Made by a program: the position numbers and the translations under genes
In this document: piece by piece, positions 34,200-43,439 of the stretch
Position numbering within the stretch: position 1 is the first letter of the stretch
How the letters are laid out: every line of letters starts with the position of its first letter
Notes under the pieces: generated by a model
The model's database searches: none
What the model was told of the DNA's origin: nothing
The model's input: the letters and a program-made list of their open reading frames with translations, nothing else
DNA from: Pseudoflavonifractor sp. AF19-9AC
Lineage (GTDB): Bacteria > Bacillota > Clostridia > Oscillospirales > Oscillospiraceae
Length of the DNA: 64,000 bases
Reading direction: 5' to 3'
NCBI RefSeq assembly: GCF_003478995.1
Contig: NZ_QUGI01000002.1
Coordinates: forward strand, 150,024-214,023

Positions 34200-34226
34200 T
34201 TAGCACTCAGTTAAATTGAGTGCTAA
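34200..34226 (+). promoter_or_regulatory. CIRCE operator (HrcA binding site)
   Basis: Perfect consensus TTAGCACTC - 9 bases - GAGTGCTAA, with the symmetry extending to AACG/CGTT on both sides. HrcA bound here would cover the transcription start and repress htpG until heat or protein-folding stress. Confidence 0.96.
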
Positions 34227-34276
34227 CGTTATTTTTGTTTACAACAACTTTCAAATATATGGAGGCATCAGTAATC

Positions 34277-36193
34277 ATGGCAAAGAAGCAGTTTAAAGCG
34301 GAATCCAAACGCCTGCTGGACCTGATGGTCAATTCCATCTACACCCACAAGGAGATCTTCCTGCGGGAGCTCATCTCCAACGCCAGCGATGCAGAGGACA
34401 AGCTGGCCTACAAGTCCCTCACCGACGAGAACGTGGACATCAAGCGCAAGGACCTGAAAATCACCATCGTCCCCGACAAGGAGGGGCGGCTGCTCACCGT
34501 GTCCGACAACGGCATCGGCATGAGCAAGGAGGACCTGGAGTCCAACCTGGGCACCATTGCCCGCAGCGGCTCTGGCCAGTTCAAGGCCAACCTCTCTGAG
34601 GACGACAAGGCCGCCGACAAGATTGACGTCATCGGTCAGTTCGGCGTGGGCTTCTACTCCGCCTTTATGGTGGCCGACCACGTCACCGTCATCTCCAAGG
34701 CCTGGGACAGCGACGAGGCATGGGTGTGGCAGTCCGACGGAGCCGACGGCTACACCGTCACCCAGTGTGAGAAGGACGCCCCCGGCACCGACGTCATCAT
34801 GCACCTGAAGGCAGATGAGGACGGAGAGAATTACAGCAAGTATCTGGAGACCTATGAGCTTCAGGAGCTCATTAAGAAGTACTCCGACTATATCCGCTAC
34901 CCCATCGTCATGGAGGTGGAGGACTACCGCCAGAAGGAGAAGCCCGCCGACGCCGGCGACGACTACAAGCCCGAGTGGGAGACCGTGAAGGAGTGGAAGA
35001 CCATCAACTCCATGGTCCCCCTGTGGCAGCGCCAGAAGTCCAAGGTGAAGCCCGAGGAGTATAACGCCTTCTACAAGGAAAAGTTCGGCGACTGGCAGGA
35101 CCCCCTGGCCGTCATTCACACCAGCGCCGAGGGCGCCGTGACCTACAAGGCCATGCTCTATATCCCCGCCCAGACTCCCTACGACTTCTATACCCGAGAG
35201 TACCAGAAGGGCCTGCAGCTCTATTCCTCCGGCGTGATGATCATGGACAAGTGCGCCGACCTGCTGCCTGACTGCTTCCGCTTTGTAAAGGGCGTGGTGG
35301 ACTCCCCCGACTTCTCCCTGAACATCAGCCGTGAGATTCTCCAGCACGACCGCCAGCTGAAGGTCATCGCCACCGCCCTGGAGAAGAAGATCAAGTCCGA
35401 GCTGGTGAAAATGCAGAAGGACGACCGGGAGAAGTACGAGAAGTTCTGGAAGGCCTTCGGCACCCAGATCAAGTACGGCGTGGTGGCCGACTACGGCGCC
35501 AAGAAGGAGCTCCTCCAGGACCTGCTGCTGTTCTGGTCCTCCAAGGAGAACGCCTACACCACCCTGGCCGCCTATAAGGACCGTATGCCTGAGGACCAGC
35601 CCTATTACTACTACGCCTGCGGCCAGAGCGTGGACAAGATCGCCAAGCTGCCCCAGGTGGAGCGCATCCTGGACAAGGGCTACGAAATTCTCTACTGCAC
35701 CGAGGACGTGGACGACTTTGTCATGAAGGCCCTGGCCGAGGTGGACGGCAAGAAGTTCAAGTCCGTGGCCGACGAGGACGCTCTGCCCCAGACCGACGAG
35801 GAGAAGAAGGCGGCCGCGGAGAAGGCCGAGGCCGGCAAGGGCGTGCTGGAAGCCGTGAAGGAGGCCCTGGGCGACCAGGTGAAGGAGGTCCGCATCTCCT
35901 CCATCCTGAAGTCGGGTGCCTGCTGCCTCAGCGCCGACGGCCCCGTCTCCCTGGAGATGGAGCGGTATATGAACAAGCTGGAGGGCGGCGAGCACATGAA
36001 GGCCGAGCGCGTGCTGGAGCTGAACCCCGACGCTGCCCCCTTCGCCGCCCTGAAGCGGGCGGTGGACGCCGGAGACAAGGACACCGTGGCCAAGTACGCC
36101 AAGGTGCTCTACGGTCAGGCTCTGCTGCTGGCCGACCTGCCTCTGGAGGACCCGGCGGAGTTTGCCCAGCTGGTCAGCTCCCTGATGGTATAA
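34277..36193 (+). CDS. htpG: molecular chaperone HtpG (Hsp90)
   Basis: 638 residues, full length. The N-terminal GHKL ATPase shows ELISNASDAEDKL, DNGIGMSKEDL and GQFGVGFYSAFMVAD; middle and C-terminal dimerisation domains follow. It refolds client proteins with ATP in the cytosol. The start at ATG 34277 follows TGGAGG by 11 bases; the frame extending to 34220 would begin inside the CIRCE element. Heat control by HrcA is directly supported by the operator. Confidence 0.97.
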   Translation: MAKKQFKAESKRLLDLMVNSIYTHKEIFLRELISNASDAEDKLAYKSLTDENVDIKRKDLKITIVPDKEGRLLTVSDNGIGMSKEDLESNLGTIARSGSGQFKANLSEDDKAADKIDVIGQFGVGFYSAFMVADHVTVISKAWDSDEAWVWQSDGADGYTVTQCEKDAPGTDVIMHLKADEDGENYSKYLETYELQELIKKYSDYIRYPIVMEVEDYRQKEKPADAGDDYKPEWETVKEWKTINSMVPLWQRQKSKVKPEEYNAFYKEKFGDWQDPLAVIHTSAEGAVTYKAMLYIPAQTPYDFYTREYQKGLQLYSSGVMIMDKCADLLPDCFRFVKGVVDSPDFSLNISREILQHDRQLKVIATALEKKIKSELVKMQKDDREKYEKFWKAFGTQIKYGVVADYGAKKELLQDLLLFWSSKENAYTTLAAYKDRMPEDQPYYYYACGQSVDKIAKLPQVERILDKGYEILYCTEDVDDFVMKALAEVDGKKFKSVADEDALPQTDEEKKAAAEKAEAGKGVLEAVKEALGDQVKEVRISSILKSGACCLSADGPVSLEMERYMNKLEGGEHMKAERVLELNPDAAPFAALKRAVDAGDKDTVAKYAKVLYGQALLLADLPLEDPAEFAQLVSSLMV

Positions 36194-36217
36194 GCGCATC
36201 CCAAGTCAAGAACACTA

Positions 36218-36248
36218 AGAGGGCCGCCCGAACGGGCGGCCCTCTGTT
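36218..36248 (+). terminator. terminator of htpG
   Basis: A 13-bp stem AGAGGGCCGCCCG/CGGGCGGCCCTCT (36218-36230 with 36233-36245) and GTTC tail; touches the convergent stop. Confidence 0.75.
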
Positions 36249-36688
36249 CAAATCCGATTCTGATACTGCTGGAGGCGGCGGTTAAGCTGTCGGGAGTCCT
36301 GTTTCAGGGCCACATGGAATCCAAACCACATGGCGGCCAGGCTGGTCTCAAAGGTGAGCAGCAAAATCAGCAGCATCCACCAGGGAGTGGGCGTAAACCA
36401 CCCCATCACGGCCGCCCCGCCCGGGAAGGCGAGGTGGGCCAACAGAACCCACAGCATGGTGTTTCGTCTCAGGTACGTCTGCTCCCGGTGGCGCGGGAAA
36501 AGGGCGCTCTCCACACTGGCGAAGGCCATGCACACCAGAAGCATCTCCATGAGAATCAGGGTGTCCATGGCGAAGCGCCCGGCCACCGCATCGGAGATGG
36601 CCTTCATGAACACTAGCCCGGAGAAATAAAGCCCCATGTTGTACTTCATCTCCAGGCCCCAGCGGTAAAAATGAAGAAATCCAGTCAT
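36248..36688 (-). CDS. DUF3021-like membrane protein
   Basis: 146 residues, four hydrophobic segments and a basic amphipathic C-terminal tail (KQDSRQLNRRLQQYQNRI). It follows a LytTR gene, the usual pairing for DUF3021 proteins. The start at 36688 has AAGGAG nine bases upstream; the GTG at 36709 overlapping the LytTR stop is the alternative. Probably modulates the LytTR regulator at the membrane. Confidence 0.75.
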   Translation of the reverse strand: MTGFLHFYRWGLEMKYNMGLYFSGLVFMKAISDAVAGRFAMDTLILMEMLLVCMAFASVESALFPRHREQTYLRRNTMLWVLLAHLAFPGGAAVMGWFTPTPWWMLLILLLTFETSLAAMWFGFHVALKQDSRQLNRRLQQYQNRI

Positions 36689-36705
36689 AACCATCTGCTC
36701 CTTTC

Positions 36706-37143
36706 TCACAGCCCCAGCCGCTCCCGCAGCAGGGGCGCATAGTGCCGGGAGACCATGAATTTTTCTCCCGTGACCAGCAAGGCCTCAATCCGCCCGCCGG
36801 CCTGACTTCTCAGACTGCGAATCCCATGGAGATTCACCAGAGCGGACTTTCCGCACCGGAAAAAGCCGACCACTCCGTACCGTCCCTCCAGCTCGGCCAG
36901 GGACAGGGCGGTCTGATACACGGCGCCGGCCGTATAGACGAAGGTCTTGTCCTCCAGGCTCTCGCAGTAGACCACCTCCCCCGGCGGGAGCAGGGTGGTC
37001 TGCCGCTCCTGGTCCCACACCAGCAGCCGCTGCAGCCCGGAGCGCAGCAGGGACAGCACCCACAGCATCTCCTCGTCCAGCTCCGGGCAGCGGAGCACCA
37101 CCTCGTTTTCCGGGACCGGGACGTGCTCCACCGTTATTTTCAT
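36706..37143 (-). CDS. LytTR-domain DNA-binding regulator
   Basis: 145 residues. The LytTR domain occupies about 45-145 (VVYCESLEDKTFVYTAGAVY, then FFRCGKSALVNLHGI), with a short N-terminal extension instead of a receiver domain. ATG 37143 is eight bases after GGAGG; the GTG at 37152 overlaps it. It forms a two-gene unit with the membrane protein. Stand-alone LytTR/DUF3021 pairs control their own operon and sometimes bacteriocin or adhesion genes. Confidence 0.9.
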   Translation of the reverse strand: MKITVEHVPVPENEVVLRCPELDEEMLWVLSLLRSGLQRLLVWDQERQTTLLPPGEVVYCESLEDKTFVYTAGAVYQTALSLAELEGRYGVVGFFRCGKSALVNLHGIRSLRSQAGGRIEALLVTGEKFMVSRHYAPLLRERLGL

Positions 37144-37246
37144 CTCAGCCACCTCCTTCTAAGACTTGCCGCAGGAGCAAGGTGGATTCCCCCAACCGGA
37201 TATTTTTCGCCCCTAAGATACACCACATTCCAAAAGGAGCCCACAT

Positions 37247-38056
37247 ATGGATATTCTTGTCACCATTGACCGCAACTACCTCCATCCCCTGGCCGTTATG
37301 CTGAAAAGCCTGGCCGTCCACCACCGGAACCGGCCGGTGCGGGTCTACATTCTGCACCGCTCTCTGCTGCCCGAGGATTTCATTCGCCTGGAAAAGGCGA
37401 TAAACGCCCCCGAGCTGGAACTCATCAATCTGCCGGCGGGAGACTCCCTCCTGGCCGATGCCCCCACCACGGACCGCTACCCGCTGGAGATCTACGACCG
37501 GATTTTCGCCGTCCGCTACCTGCCCCAGGACTTGGAGCGGGTGCTGTACCTGGACCCGGATCTGGTGGTCAACGGGCCGCTGGACGATCTGTGGGAGCTG
37601 GATTTGGAGGATAACTGGTTTGGAGCGGCCAGTCATGTGGCCAAGGGCCTGGAGTGGATGAACGCGGTGCGGCTGCAGTCGGAGACACCGGGACCCTATA
37701 TTAACTCCGGCGTACTGCTCATGAATCTGCCCCTTCTCCGCCGGGAGCAGCAGCTCCAGCCGGTGCTGGACTACGTCCGGGACCACCGGCGCACCCTGTT
37801 TCTTCCTGACCAGGACGTCATCAGCGCTCTGTACGGGGACAAGATTCTCCGTCTGAACCCTTACCGCTACAACATGACGGAGCGGCTGTTCACAGCGGCC
37901 AGCCTGAGTCCCCGTGGCCCGTTGGAGCTCAGCTGGGTCAGGGAGCACAGCCGCATCATCCACTACTGCGGACGCAACAAGCCCTGGAAGGAGCACTACC
38001 TGGGCAAGCTGGACTGCTTTTATTGGGAATATGCCAAAGAAATCGGTCCTTTGTAA
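37247..38056 (+). CDS. glycosyltransferase family 8 protein
   Basis: 269 residues. GT-A fold with the metal-binding DxD as LYLDPDLVVNGPLDDLW near residue 104; INSGVLLMNL and the C-terminal IIHYCGRNKPW motif are typical of family 8 (LgtC/GspA-like retaining transferases). It would add a hexose from UDP-sugar to a surface glycan or protein. AAAAGGAG precedes the ATG. Monocistronic. Confidence 0.92.
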   Translation: MDILVTIDRNYLHPLAVMLKSLAVHHRNRPVRVYILHRSLLPEDFIRLEKAINAPELELINLPAGDSLLADAPTTDRYPLEIYDRIFAVRYLPQDLERVLYLDPDLVVNGPLDDLWELDLEDNWFGAASHVAKGLEWMNAVRLQSETPGPYINSGVLLMNLPLLRREQQLQPVLDYVRDHRRTLFLPDQDVISALYGDKILRLNPYRYNMTERLFTAASLSPRGPLELSWVREHSRIIHYCGRNKPWKEHYLGKLDCFYWEYAKEIGPL

Positions 38057-38088
38057 ATGAAAAGGGAGGCAACAGTTTTCCTTTGCTC

Positions 38089-38117
38089 TTGCCAATTGGC
38101 TGGAAACCCACTACAAT
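38089..38117 (+). promoter_or_regulatory. promoter of the PHP phosphatase gene
   Basis: TTGCCA at 38089-38094, 17 bases, TACAAT at 38112-38117. Confidence 0.6.
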
Positions 38118-38168
38118 AAAGAGGTAAACCCAGAGTCCCTTTGCCCGGCCCTGCCCCAGGAGGTTCCC

Positions 38169-38975
38169 ATGTATCTTGTCGATTACCACACCCACACCTG
38201 CTGCTCTCCGGACAGCGAGGCCCGTCTGTCCGACATGGCGCGGGCAGCCCAGCAGGCTGGTGCCCGGGAGCTGTGCACCACCGACCACTGCGATCTGCAG
38301 CAGGCGGACGGCACGCCTCTGGCCGCGTGGGACTGGACGCCCATTCTCCGGCAGTATGAGGAGGCGGCGTTTTTCCGGTACCGGGAGGACTTCCGGCTGC
38401 AGCTGGGCCTGGAGCTGGGCGGCGGCTATACCGACCCCGCCCGGGCGGAGGAGATTCTCTCCGGCGCGCCCCTGGACTTTGTCATTGGCTCGGTACACAA
38501 CCAGAGCCCGGAGCTGGGTGGACGGGACCTCTTCTACCTGGACTACCGGGACGAGGCGCTGTGCCGCCAGCTGCTGGAGGACTACATGGCTAACCTGCTC
38601 CGGCAGGCGGGCCAGAGCTGCTACGACAGCCTGGGGCACATCATCTATCCCCTGCGGTACATCAACGGCCGGGCGGGCCACCACATGACTCTGGACCCCT
38701 GGGAGGACCAGCTGGAAGCCGTGCTGCGCACCGTCGTTGAAACCGGCCATGCCATCGAGGTCAACACCCACGGCGGCCGGGAAGTCACCGACTGGCTGCC
38801 CATTCTCCGGCGCTACCGCGCCCTGGGAGGCGAGCTCATCACCCTGGGCTCCGATGCCCACCGGCCCGCCCACGTGGCCAAGGGGCTGGAGCAGGCGGCG
38901 CAGCTGCTGCGGGAGACCGGGTTCCGCTGGGTCACTGTCTATCGCCGGCGCGAGCCGGAACAGCGGCGGCTGTGA
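38169..38975 (+). CDS. PHP-domain histidinol-phosphatase-like protein
   Basis: 268 residues. Metal ligands appear in order: DYHTHTCCSPDSE at residue 5, TDHCD near 39, IGSVHN, IEVNTHGG and LGSDAHRPAHVA. The length and motif set match HisJ/HisK-type histidinol phosphatase, which makes histidinol for histidine synthesis. No other his genes are near, so a general phosphatase is possible. GGAGGTTCCC precedes the ATG. rpiB follows after 43 bases and may be co-transcribed. Confidence 0.87.
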   Translation: MYLVDYHTHTCCSPDSEARLSDMARAAQQAGARELCTTDHCDLQQADGTPLAAWDWTPILRQYEEAAFFRYREDFRLQLGLELGGGYTDPARAEEILSGAPLDFVIGSVHNQSPELGGRDLFYLDYRDEALCRQLLEDYMANLLRQAGQSCYDSLGHIIYPLRYINGRAGHHMTLDPWEDQLEAVLRTVVETGHAIEVNTHGGREVTDWLPILRRYRALGGELITLGSDAHRPAHVAKGLEQAAQLLRETGFRWVTVYRRREPEQRRL

Positions 38976-39018
38976 TCGTTCCGCCGCCAAATTGAAACCA
39001 TATTTGGGAGGAGTTATT

Positions 39019-39453
39019 ATGATCGCCATTGCTTCTGACCACGGAGGTTATCAGCTGAAAGAGCATATCAAGGCCTATCTGGCCGCCAAAGGCATTACCT
39101 GCGAGGACTTTGGCACCAACAGCACCGAGAGCTGCGACTACCCCGTCTTCGGCCGGGCCGCCGCCGAGGCTGTGGCCTCCGGCCGCTGCGAGAAGGGCAT
39201 TGTCATCTGCACCACCGGCATCGGCATTTCTATTGTGGCCAATAAGGTCAAGGGCATCCGCTGCGCTCTGTGCTCTGAGCCTCTGTCCGCTGAGCTGTGC
39301 CGCCAGCACAACAACGCCAACATGCTGGCCATGGGTGCCGGCATCGTAGGCCCCAACCTGGCCCAGCGCATTGTGGACACCTTCCTCTCCACCGAGTTTG
39401 AGGGTGGCCGCCACGCCCGCCGGGTGGGCCTCATCACCGAGATGGAGCAGTAA
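39019..39453 (+). CDS. rpiB: ribose-5-phosphate isomerase B
   Basis: 144 residues. It interconverts ribose-5-phosphate and ribulose-5-phosphate in the pentose phosphate pathway. ASDHGGYQLK at the start, CTTGIGISIVANK near residue 65 with the catalytic Cys, and HNNANMLAMGAG are diagnostic of RpiB. GGAGGAG precedes the ATG at 39019. Confidence 0.96.
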   Translation: MIAIASDHGGYQLKEHIKAYLAAKGITCEDFGTNSTESCDYPVFGRAAAEAVASGRCEKGIVICTTGIGISIVANKVKGIRCALCSEPLSAELCRQHNNANMLAMGAGIVGPNLAQRIVDTFLSTEFEGGRHARRVGLITEMEQ

Positions 39454-39474
39454 GCCCAATTCCATAAAACGCCG

Positions 39475-39511
39475 CAAGGCCCGCCTTTCAAAAGAGGCGG
39501 GCCTTGTTTTT
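39475..39511 (+). terminator. terminator of rpiB
   Basis: A 12-bp stem CAAGGCCCGCCT/AGGCGGGCCTTG (39475-39486 with 39495-39506) and TTTTT. Nearly the same hairpin ends the phosphoglucomutase gene at the matching boundary of module A. Confidence 0.9.
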
Positions 39512-39529
39512 ATGCCGTCAGGGCATAGT

Positions 39530-39715
39530 GCCAGATAATTTCCAGAAAATGTATGTGGATGTACGATTTTGTGCAACTGCCCGCCAGGTACGAAGGCTCC
39601 GCTTTCTTGCACGCTTTCTTGAAAGAAAGCTTGGCAAAGAACTTCCTGCGAAGCTGCGCTTCGCTTCTTTGCTCGTGGGAGGTTCCCATGTGGAGGCAAT
39701 CTGTAAACATACAAA
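39530..39715 (+). promoter_or_regulatory. structured leader of fibre gene 2
   Basis: TTTCCAGAAAATGTATG, TGTACGATTTTGTGCAACTG, hairpin AGCTTTCTTGAAAGAAAGCT-like, then GCAAAGAA/TTCTTTGC enclosing GCGAAGC-TGC-GCTTCGC. Same order and spacing as before fibre gene 1. A 12-base difference near 39601 keeps the leader reading frame open. Promoter estimate: TTCCAG, 16 bases, TACGAT ending near 39566. Confidence 0.6.
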
Positions 39716-39727
39716 GGAGGAAATTTT

Positions 39728-40177
39728 ATGGCAAGCGGACAGACCAGCAATTACAAACTCAATCAGTGGGCTGCAGAGGATAAAGTGCTCAGGGAAGAGT
39801 TTAACCAGGATAACTTTAAAATTGAGACAGCCATTGCAGATAGGGGAAACTGCAAAATCAAAACAGGCACCTATGTTGGCACAGGCACAGCGGGACGAGA
39901 CACCCCAGTAACCTTGACTTTTGACTTTTATCCTTTGATCGTGTTCCTGAACGGGGCAGAGACACAATCGGAAACAACGAAGTACTACATCGCCCACCGG
40001 CATAACACATGCATCTGTTCCCCCACCTATTACCATAGCGCTTCTTATCATTATGGACGGCCCTTATACCTGACCTGGGCAGACAACGGCCTGTCCTTCT
40101 ATGTGGACATCGATGCCCCAGAAGCACAATTCAATGTTTTAGATCGGACGTACCATTATATTGTAATCGGTATTTAA
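39728..40177 (+). CDS. small tail-fibre-like protein, copy 2 (module B)
   Basis: 149 residues, no signal peptide. It starts MASGQTSNYKLNQWAAEDKV and keeps the EFNQDNFKIE continuation. The C-terminal 105 residues differ from the other copies apart from TGTYVGTGTAG and FYPLIVFLNG scaffold segments. The conserved start is encoded with many synonymous changes compared with copies 1 and 3, so protein sequence is under selection. AAAGGAGG precedes the ATG. Convergent with SLH gene B, as copy 1 is with SLH gene A. Confidence 0.8.
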   Translation: MASGQTSNYKLNQWAAEDKVLREEFNQDNFKIETAIADRGNCKIKTGTYVGTGTAGRDTPVTLTFDFYPLIVFLNGAETQSETTKYYIAHRHNTCICSPTYYHSASYHYGRPLYLTWADNGLSFYVDIDAPEAQFNVLDRTYHYIVIGI

Positions 40178-40179
40178 AC

Positions 40180-40212
40180 AAAAAAGGCCCCCTGCGGAAA
40201 ATCCGCAGGGGG
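40180..40212 (-). terminator. terminator of SLH gene B
   Basis: A perfect 11-bp stem CCCCCTGCGGA/TCCGCAGGGGG (40188-40198 with 40202-40212); A6 before it is the minus-strand T-tract. It is also the only hairpin after fibre gene 2. Confidence 0.85.
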
Positions 40213-40222
40213 AAAAGGGTGA

Positions 40223-43200
40223 TTAAACAGCCTCATTCACAGACACAGTGTAAGTACGGGTACTGCCATTAGCAGCAACAACCGTCACAGTGTCAGTGCT
40301 CCAAGTGCCGTTATTCTTGGTCAGAGTAACGTCAGCCTTGCTCAGAGTCTGATCAGCCTGACCCTTAGTGAAGGTAACCTTCACGCTATCGCCGTTATCA
40401 GCACCGGTAGGATTCACTTTCACAACAATGGTGTTGGTGGTACCGTTGGTAACAGTAGCGGCAGAAGTAACGTTCAGGTCGCTGCCAGGATCGGTAACCT
40501 TTACAGCAGCAGCAGAAGCAATGGTATCAACAGTGCTGCGGTACACGTCCTTCACGAAGATGATGGTAGCGCCGTCCTCCTTGATGGACAGGTCCAGAGT
40601 AATGGCGTAGCCAGCGTCAGCAGCAGCGTCCATACCATCCAGACCGGTGATGGTACCGGAGTAGGTCTCCTTGCCAGGGTTGGCACCACCGTTGGTGTAC
40701 TCGTCGTTGTCGGTCTCGTGCAGGTCGATCACAACAGCCTTGGAAGCATCGATGTCGCCCAGCTTATAATCGCTGCTAGTAACATTGTCAATGGTCAGCA
40801 GATTGCCGTAGACACTAACAAAGGTGGAACCGATGTCAACGCCAGTCTGAGCGGTGATCTTGCCGTCCCAAACGCCGACGTTAGAGCCAATGCTGATAGC
40901 GGTGGCAGCAGACAGAGTATAAACGTTCTTGGAATTTACAGTGTACTTGTAGAAAGCACCCTTGATCACTACACCGCTGGTGTTTCCAGGAGTGGCATAA
41001 GGAGCCTTATCGGCCACGATGGACATGGTCTTGCCGTCCTCGGTGTACACGGTGTAGGCATAGCCGCCGTCCACAACACCGTCATAGGACTTGACGTACA
41101 GAACGTCCTCAGAAGCACCGGCGCTGTAGGAGGCAACAGGCAGGATCACGTAGGAAGCCACATTGGCGCTGCCGGACTTGGTGTAGATCACGGTAGCGGT
41201 AGCAGCAGAACCAGCGTAGCTCAGACCGCCGGTCTTGACAGTAACCTCGATATTGGAACCGCTGCCCTCGATGACAATGTACTTGGTGTCAGCATTGACA
41301 TAGTAGCTGCCCAGCTTGGTGTCGTCGCTCTTGATGCTGGTCACAGTAGACACGCTGCCAATGTCATAGGTATTGTCAGTGGCATTGGTGTAAGCGGTCA
41401 GCTCAGTGTACTTGTCGCTATTCTCCTTCAGGGTGTACAGGCTGCCGATAGCGGCAGAGGCAGAAGCGTTCTTGGTGTAGAAGGGAGTGGTGGTAGCAGA
41501 ATTGCCGTACAGGGTGTCCCCGGTGGGATAGGTGTCCTGACTGGACACGGCCTTCATGGCACCGGTCTTATCCACATAGAAGTGGGTGGTCTCCAGATCG
41601 CCATCACCAGCGATGGTGGCCTTAGTGTAGCCGTAACCAGCAGCATCCAGGCCCTTAATCTCGCCCTTGGTAGTAGTGTAGCCGATGGTGATGGTCTTCA
41701 CAGCACCGGTCATATCCACGACCTGAGCCTTATAGGTGAGGGTATTCTCGCCGTAGCTGCTGGAGGTGCTGTCGTCAGCCCACATCTTGGACAGGTAAAC
41801 AGCGTCGGTGGCCACAGAAGAAGCCTCGATCTCGACAATACCGATCAGCAGACCGTTCTTGTCAGTGTAGGCAGCATAGGTGCCGGTGTAGTCACCCTCG
41901 GTGTAGTCCTCAACGAACTGGCCGGTAGTGACAGCAGTGTACTTGTTGCCGCCGATGGTGTAGCTATCGTTAGTCTTGTAAGCGGTGACCTGGCCCTGAG
42001 CGGCAGGAGTCACAACATAGCTGTCCAGAACCTTGGTGCCGTTGATAGCAGCGGCGATGTAAGCGCCCTTCACATAGGTGCTGGCAGCATAGCCGGCAAT
42101 ATCAGTGTCCTTGAAGGTGCCGATGGTAGTGCCAGCAGCGTTCTTCAGGGTGATATAAGCGGTAACATCGTTCTTGGCGTCGGTGCTGGAAACATTGGTA
42201 TCCACCTTGTCGATCTTGGCCAGCTTATACTGGGTCACAATGATCTTGTCAATGGTGGTAGCGGTGGTGGCGTTCTCAAAGACCTCCACCTGATCGCCGA
42301 TAGCAGGAGCATAGGAAGTGTCCTGAACACCATTCACATAAACAACAGAAGATCCAGTGCTCATGCTGGGGATGGTGTAGTTGTCCTTGATCTCCTTCAG
42401 CCAAGTGCTCATGGAAGCCTTGGTGCCGGTGGTGCTGTCAATCGCGAAGGTGTGGTCAGCGTCATCAGCATAAGTGCCGACCTTATCACCCTTGTACTCC
42501 CAGGTGTGGGCAGGACGCCGCATGTCGTCCACCACGGGGGTGATACCCTGCAGCTTCAGCTTGCCCTTGTACAGCTGCTCACCCAGCTGGACCAGGTCCT
42601 TACCGTTGCTGTCGGTCTGGTTGCTGATGGCATCATTGGTGTCGCTGGTACCATTGCTGTTGGTGGTGTAGTCGACGTACTTATACTTGGACACCAGGTT
42701 GCCGTTGGCATCCAGGCCGATACCGTCATCCTCAGCCTCGACAACAGTGGCCTTCAGAGCGGTCAGAGCAATCTGAGCCACGTCGTTGCGGGTCATGGCG
42801 GCGGAAGCGCCGGTCTCAATGCCCTTAAACAGGTCAATCTTGGAGCCCTGCTTCACGGTGGCCAGCTGCCAATCTCCACCAAAGTCGCTGGTGTACTGGA
42901 AGTAGCCCAGAGCCTTCATCACCATCAGAGCCGCCTGGGCAGTGGTGACGGAGTCGTTGAAGCCGAACTGCTTGTCGTTGTAGCCGGCGGCAATGCCGTT
43001 GGCCAGGCAGGCGGCCACAAAGCCCTTGCCCCAATCAGGGACATCGGTAAAGGTCAGGGTGCTGCCGGCGTAGTCGTTGACATTCAGACCCAGCAGGTTG
43101 GTCATGACCACGGCCATCTCACCGCGGGTGACCTTCTGGTCGGGGTTGAAGTTACCATTGGTGTCACCAACCATGACGCCAATGGCCTGCATGACCTCAA

Positions 43201-43321
43201 TGGCTTCCACATTGTCAGTGGACTCCACATCGGCATAGCTCGCGCCGGTACCAACCACCATCATGCCCAGGAGCATGACGGAAGCCAGAGCCAGGCTGAG
43301 AGCCCGCTTCAGGTTTCTCAT
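40223..43321 (-). CDS. SLH-domain surface-layer protein B
   Basis: 1032 residues. Signal peptide identical to that of SLH protein A, then three SLH repeats (IGVMVGDTNGNFNPDQKVTR, FTDVPDWGKGFVAACLANGI, third to about residue 200). About 830 residues of Thr/Ser/Asp/Gly-rich beta repeats follow, ending in a domain with VTDPGSDLNVTSAATVTNG and SKADVTLTKNNGTW, like bacterial Ig/cadherin-type modules. AGAAGGAGG precedes ATG 43321. Only the promoter, signal and SLH parts resemble protein A; the exposed parts differ. Confidence 0.93.
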   Translation of the reverse strand: MRNLKRALSLALASVMLLGMMVVGTGASYADVESTDNVEAIEVMQAIGVMVGDTNGNFNPDQKVTRGEMAVVMTNLLGLNVNDYAGSTLTFTDVPDWGKGFVAACLANGIAAGYNDKQFGFNDSVTTAQAALMVMKALGYFQYTSDFGGDWQLATVKQGSKIDLFKGIETGASAAMTRNDVAQIALTALKATVVEAEDDGIGLDANGNLVSKYKYVDYTTNSNGTSDTNDAISNQTDSNGKDLVQLGEQLYKGKLKLQGITPVVDDMRRPAHTWEYKGDKVGTYADDADHTFAIDSTTGTKASMSTWLKEIKDNYTIPSMSTGSSVVYVNGVQDTSYAPAIGDQVEVFENATTATTIDKIIVTQYKLAKIDKVDTNVSSTDAKNDVTAYITLKNAAGTTIGTFKDTDIAGYAASTYVKGAYIAAAINGTKVLDSYVVTPAAQGQVTAYKTNDSYTIGGNKYTAVTTGQFVEDYTEGDYTGTYAAYTDKNGLLIGIVEIEASSVATDAVYLSKMWADDSTSSSYGENTLTYKAQVVDMTGAVKTITIGYTTTKGEIKGLDAAGYGYTKATIAGDGDLETTHFYVDKTGAMKAVSSQDTYPTGDTLYGNSATTTPFYTKNASASAAIGSLYTLKENSDKYTELTAYTNATDNTYDIGSVSTVTSIKSDDTKLGSYYVNADTKYIVIEGSGSNIEVTVKTGGLSYAGSAATATVIYTKSGSANVASYVILPVASYSAGASEDVLYVKSYDGVVDGGYAYTVYTEDGKTMSIVADKAPYATPGNTSGVVIKGAFYKYTVNSKNVYTLSAATAISIGSNVGVWDGKITAQTGVDIGSTFVSVYGNLLTIDNVTSSDYKLGDIDASKAVVIDLHETDNDEYTNGGANPGKETYSGTITGLDGMDAAADAGYAITLDLSIKEDGATIIFVKDVYRSTVDTIASAAAVKVTDPGSDLNVTSAATVTNGTTNTIVVKVNPTGADNGDSVKVTFTKGQADQTLSKADVTLTKNNGTWSTDTVTVVAANGSTRTYTVSVNEAV

Positions 43322-43439
43322 TGGAATTCCTCCTTCTAATTTTTGATCCTCCAAGATTTCATCTTTTTGGATCATTTTTCGGGGATTTCCCCCAAATTTT
43401 GAGGTTTTGGGAACTTTTTAAGACGATTAGGCCGGTATA

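Noticed and set aside
34268..36199. 643-codon frame antisense to htpG
   Set aside because: A pure shadow of a highly biased housekeeping gene.
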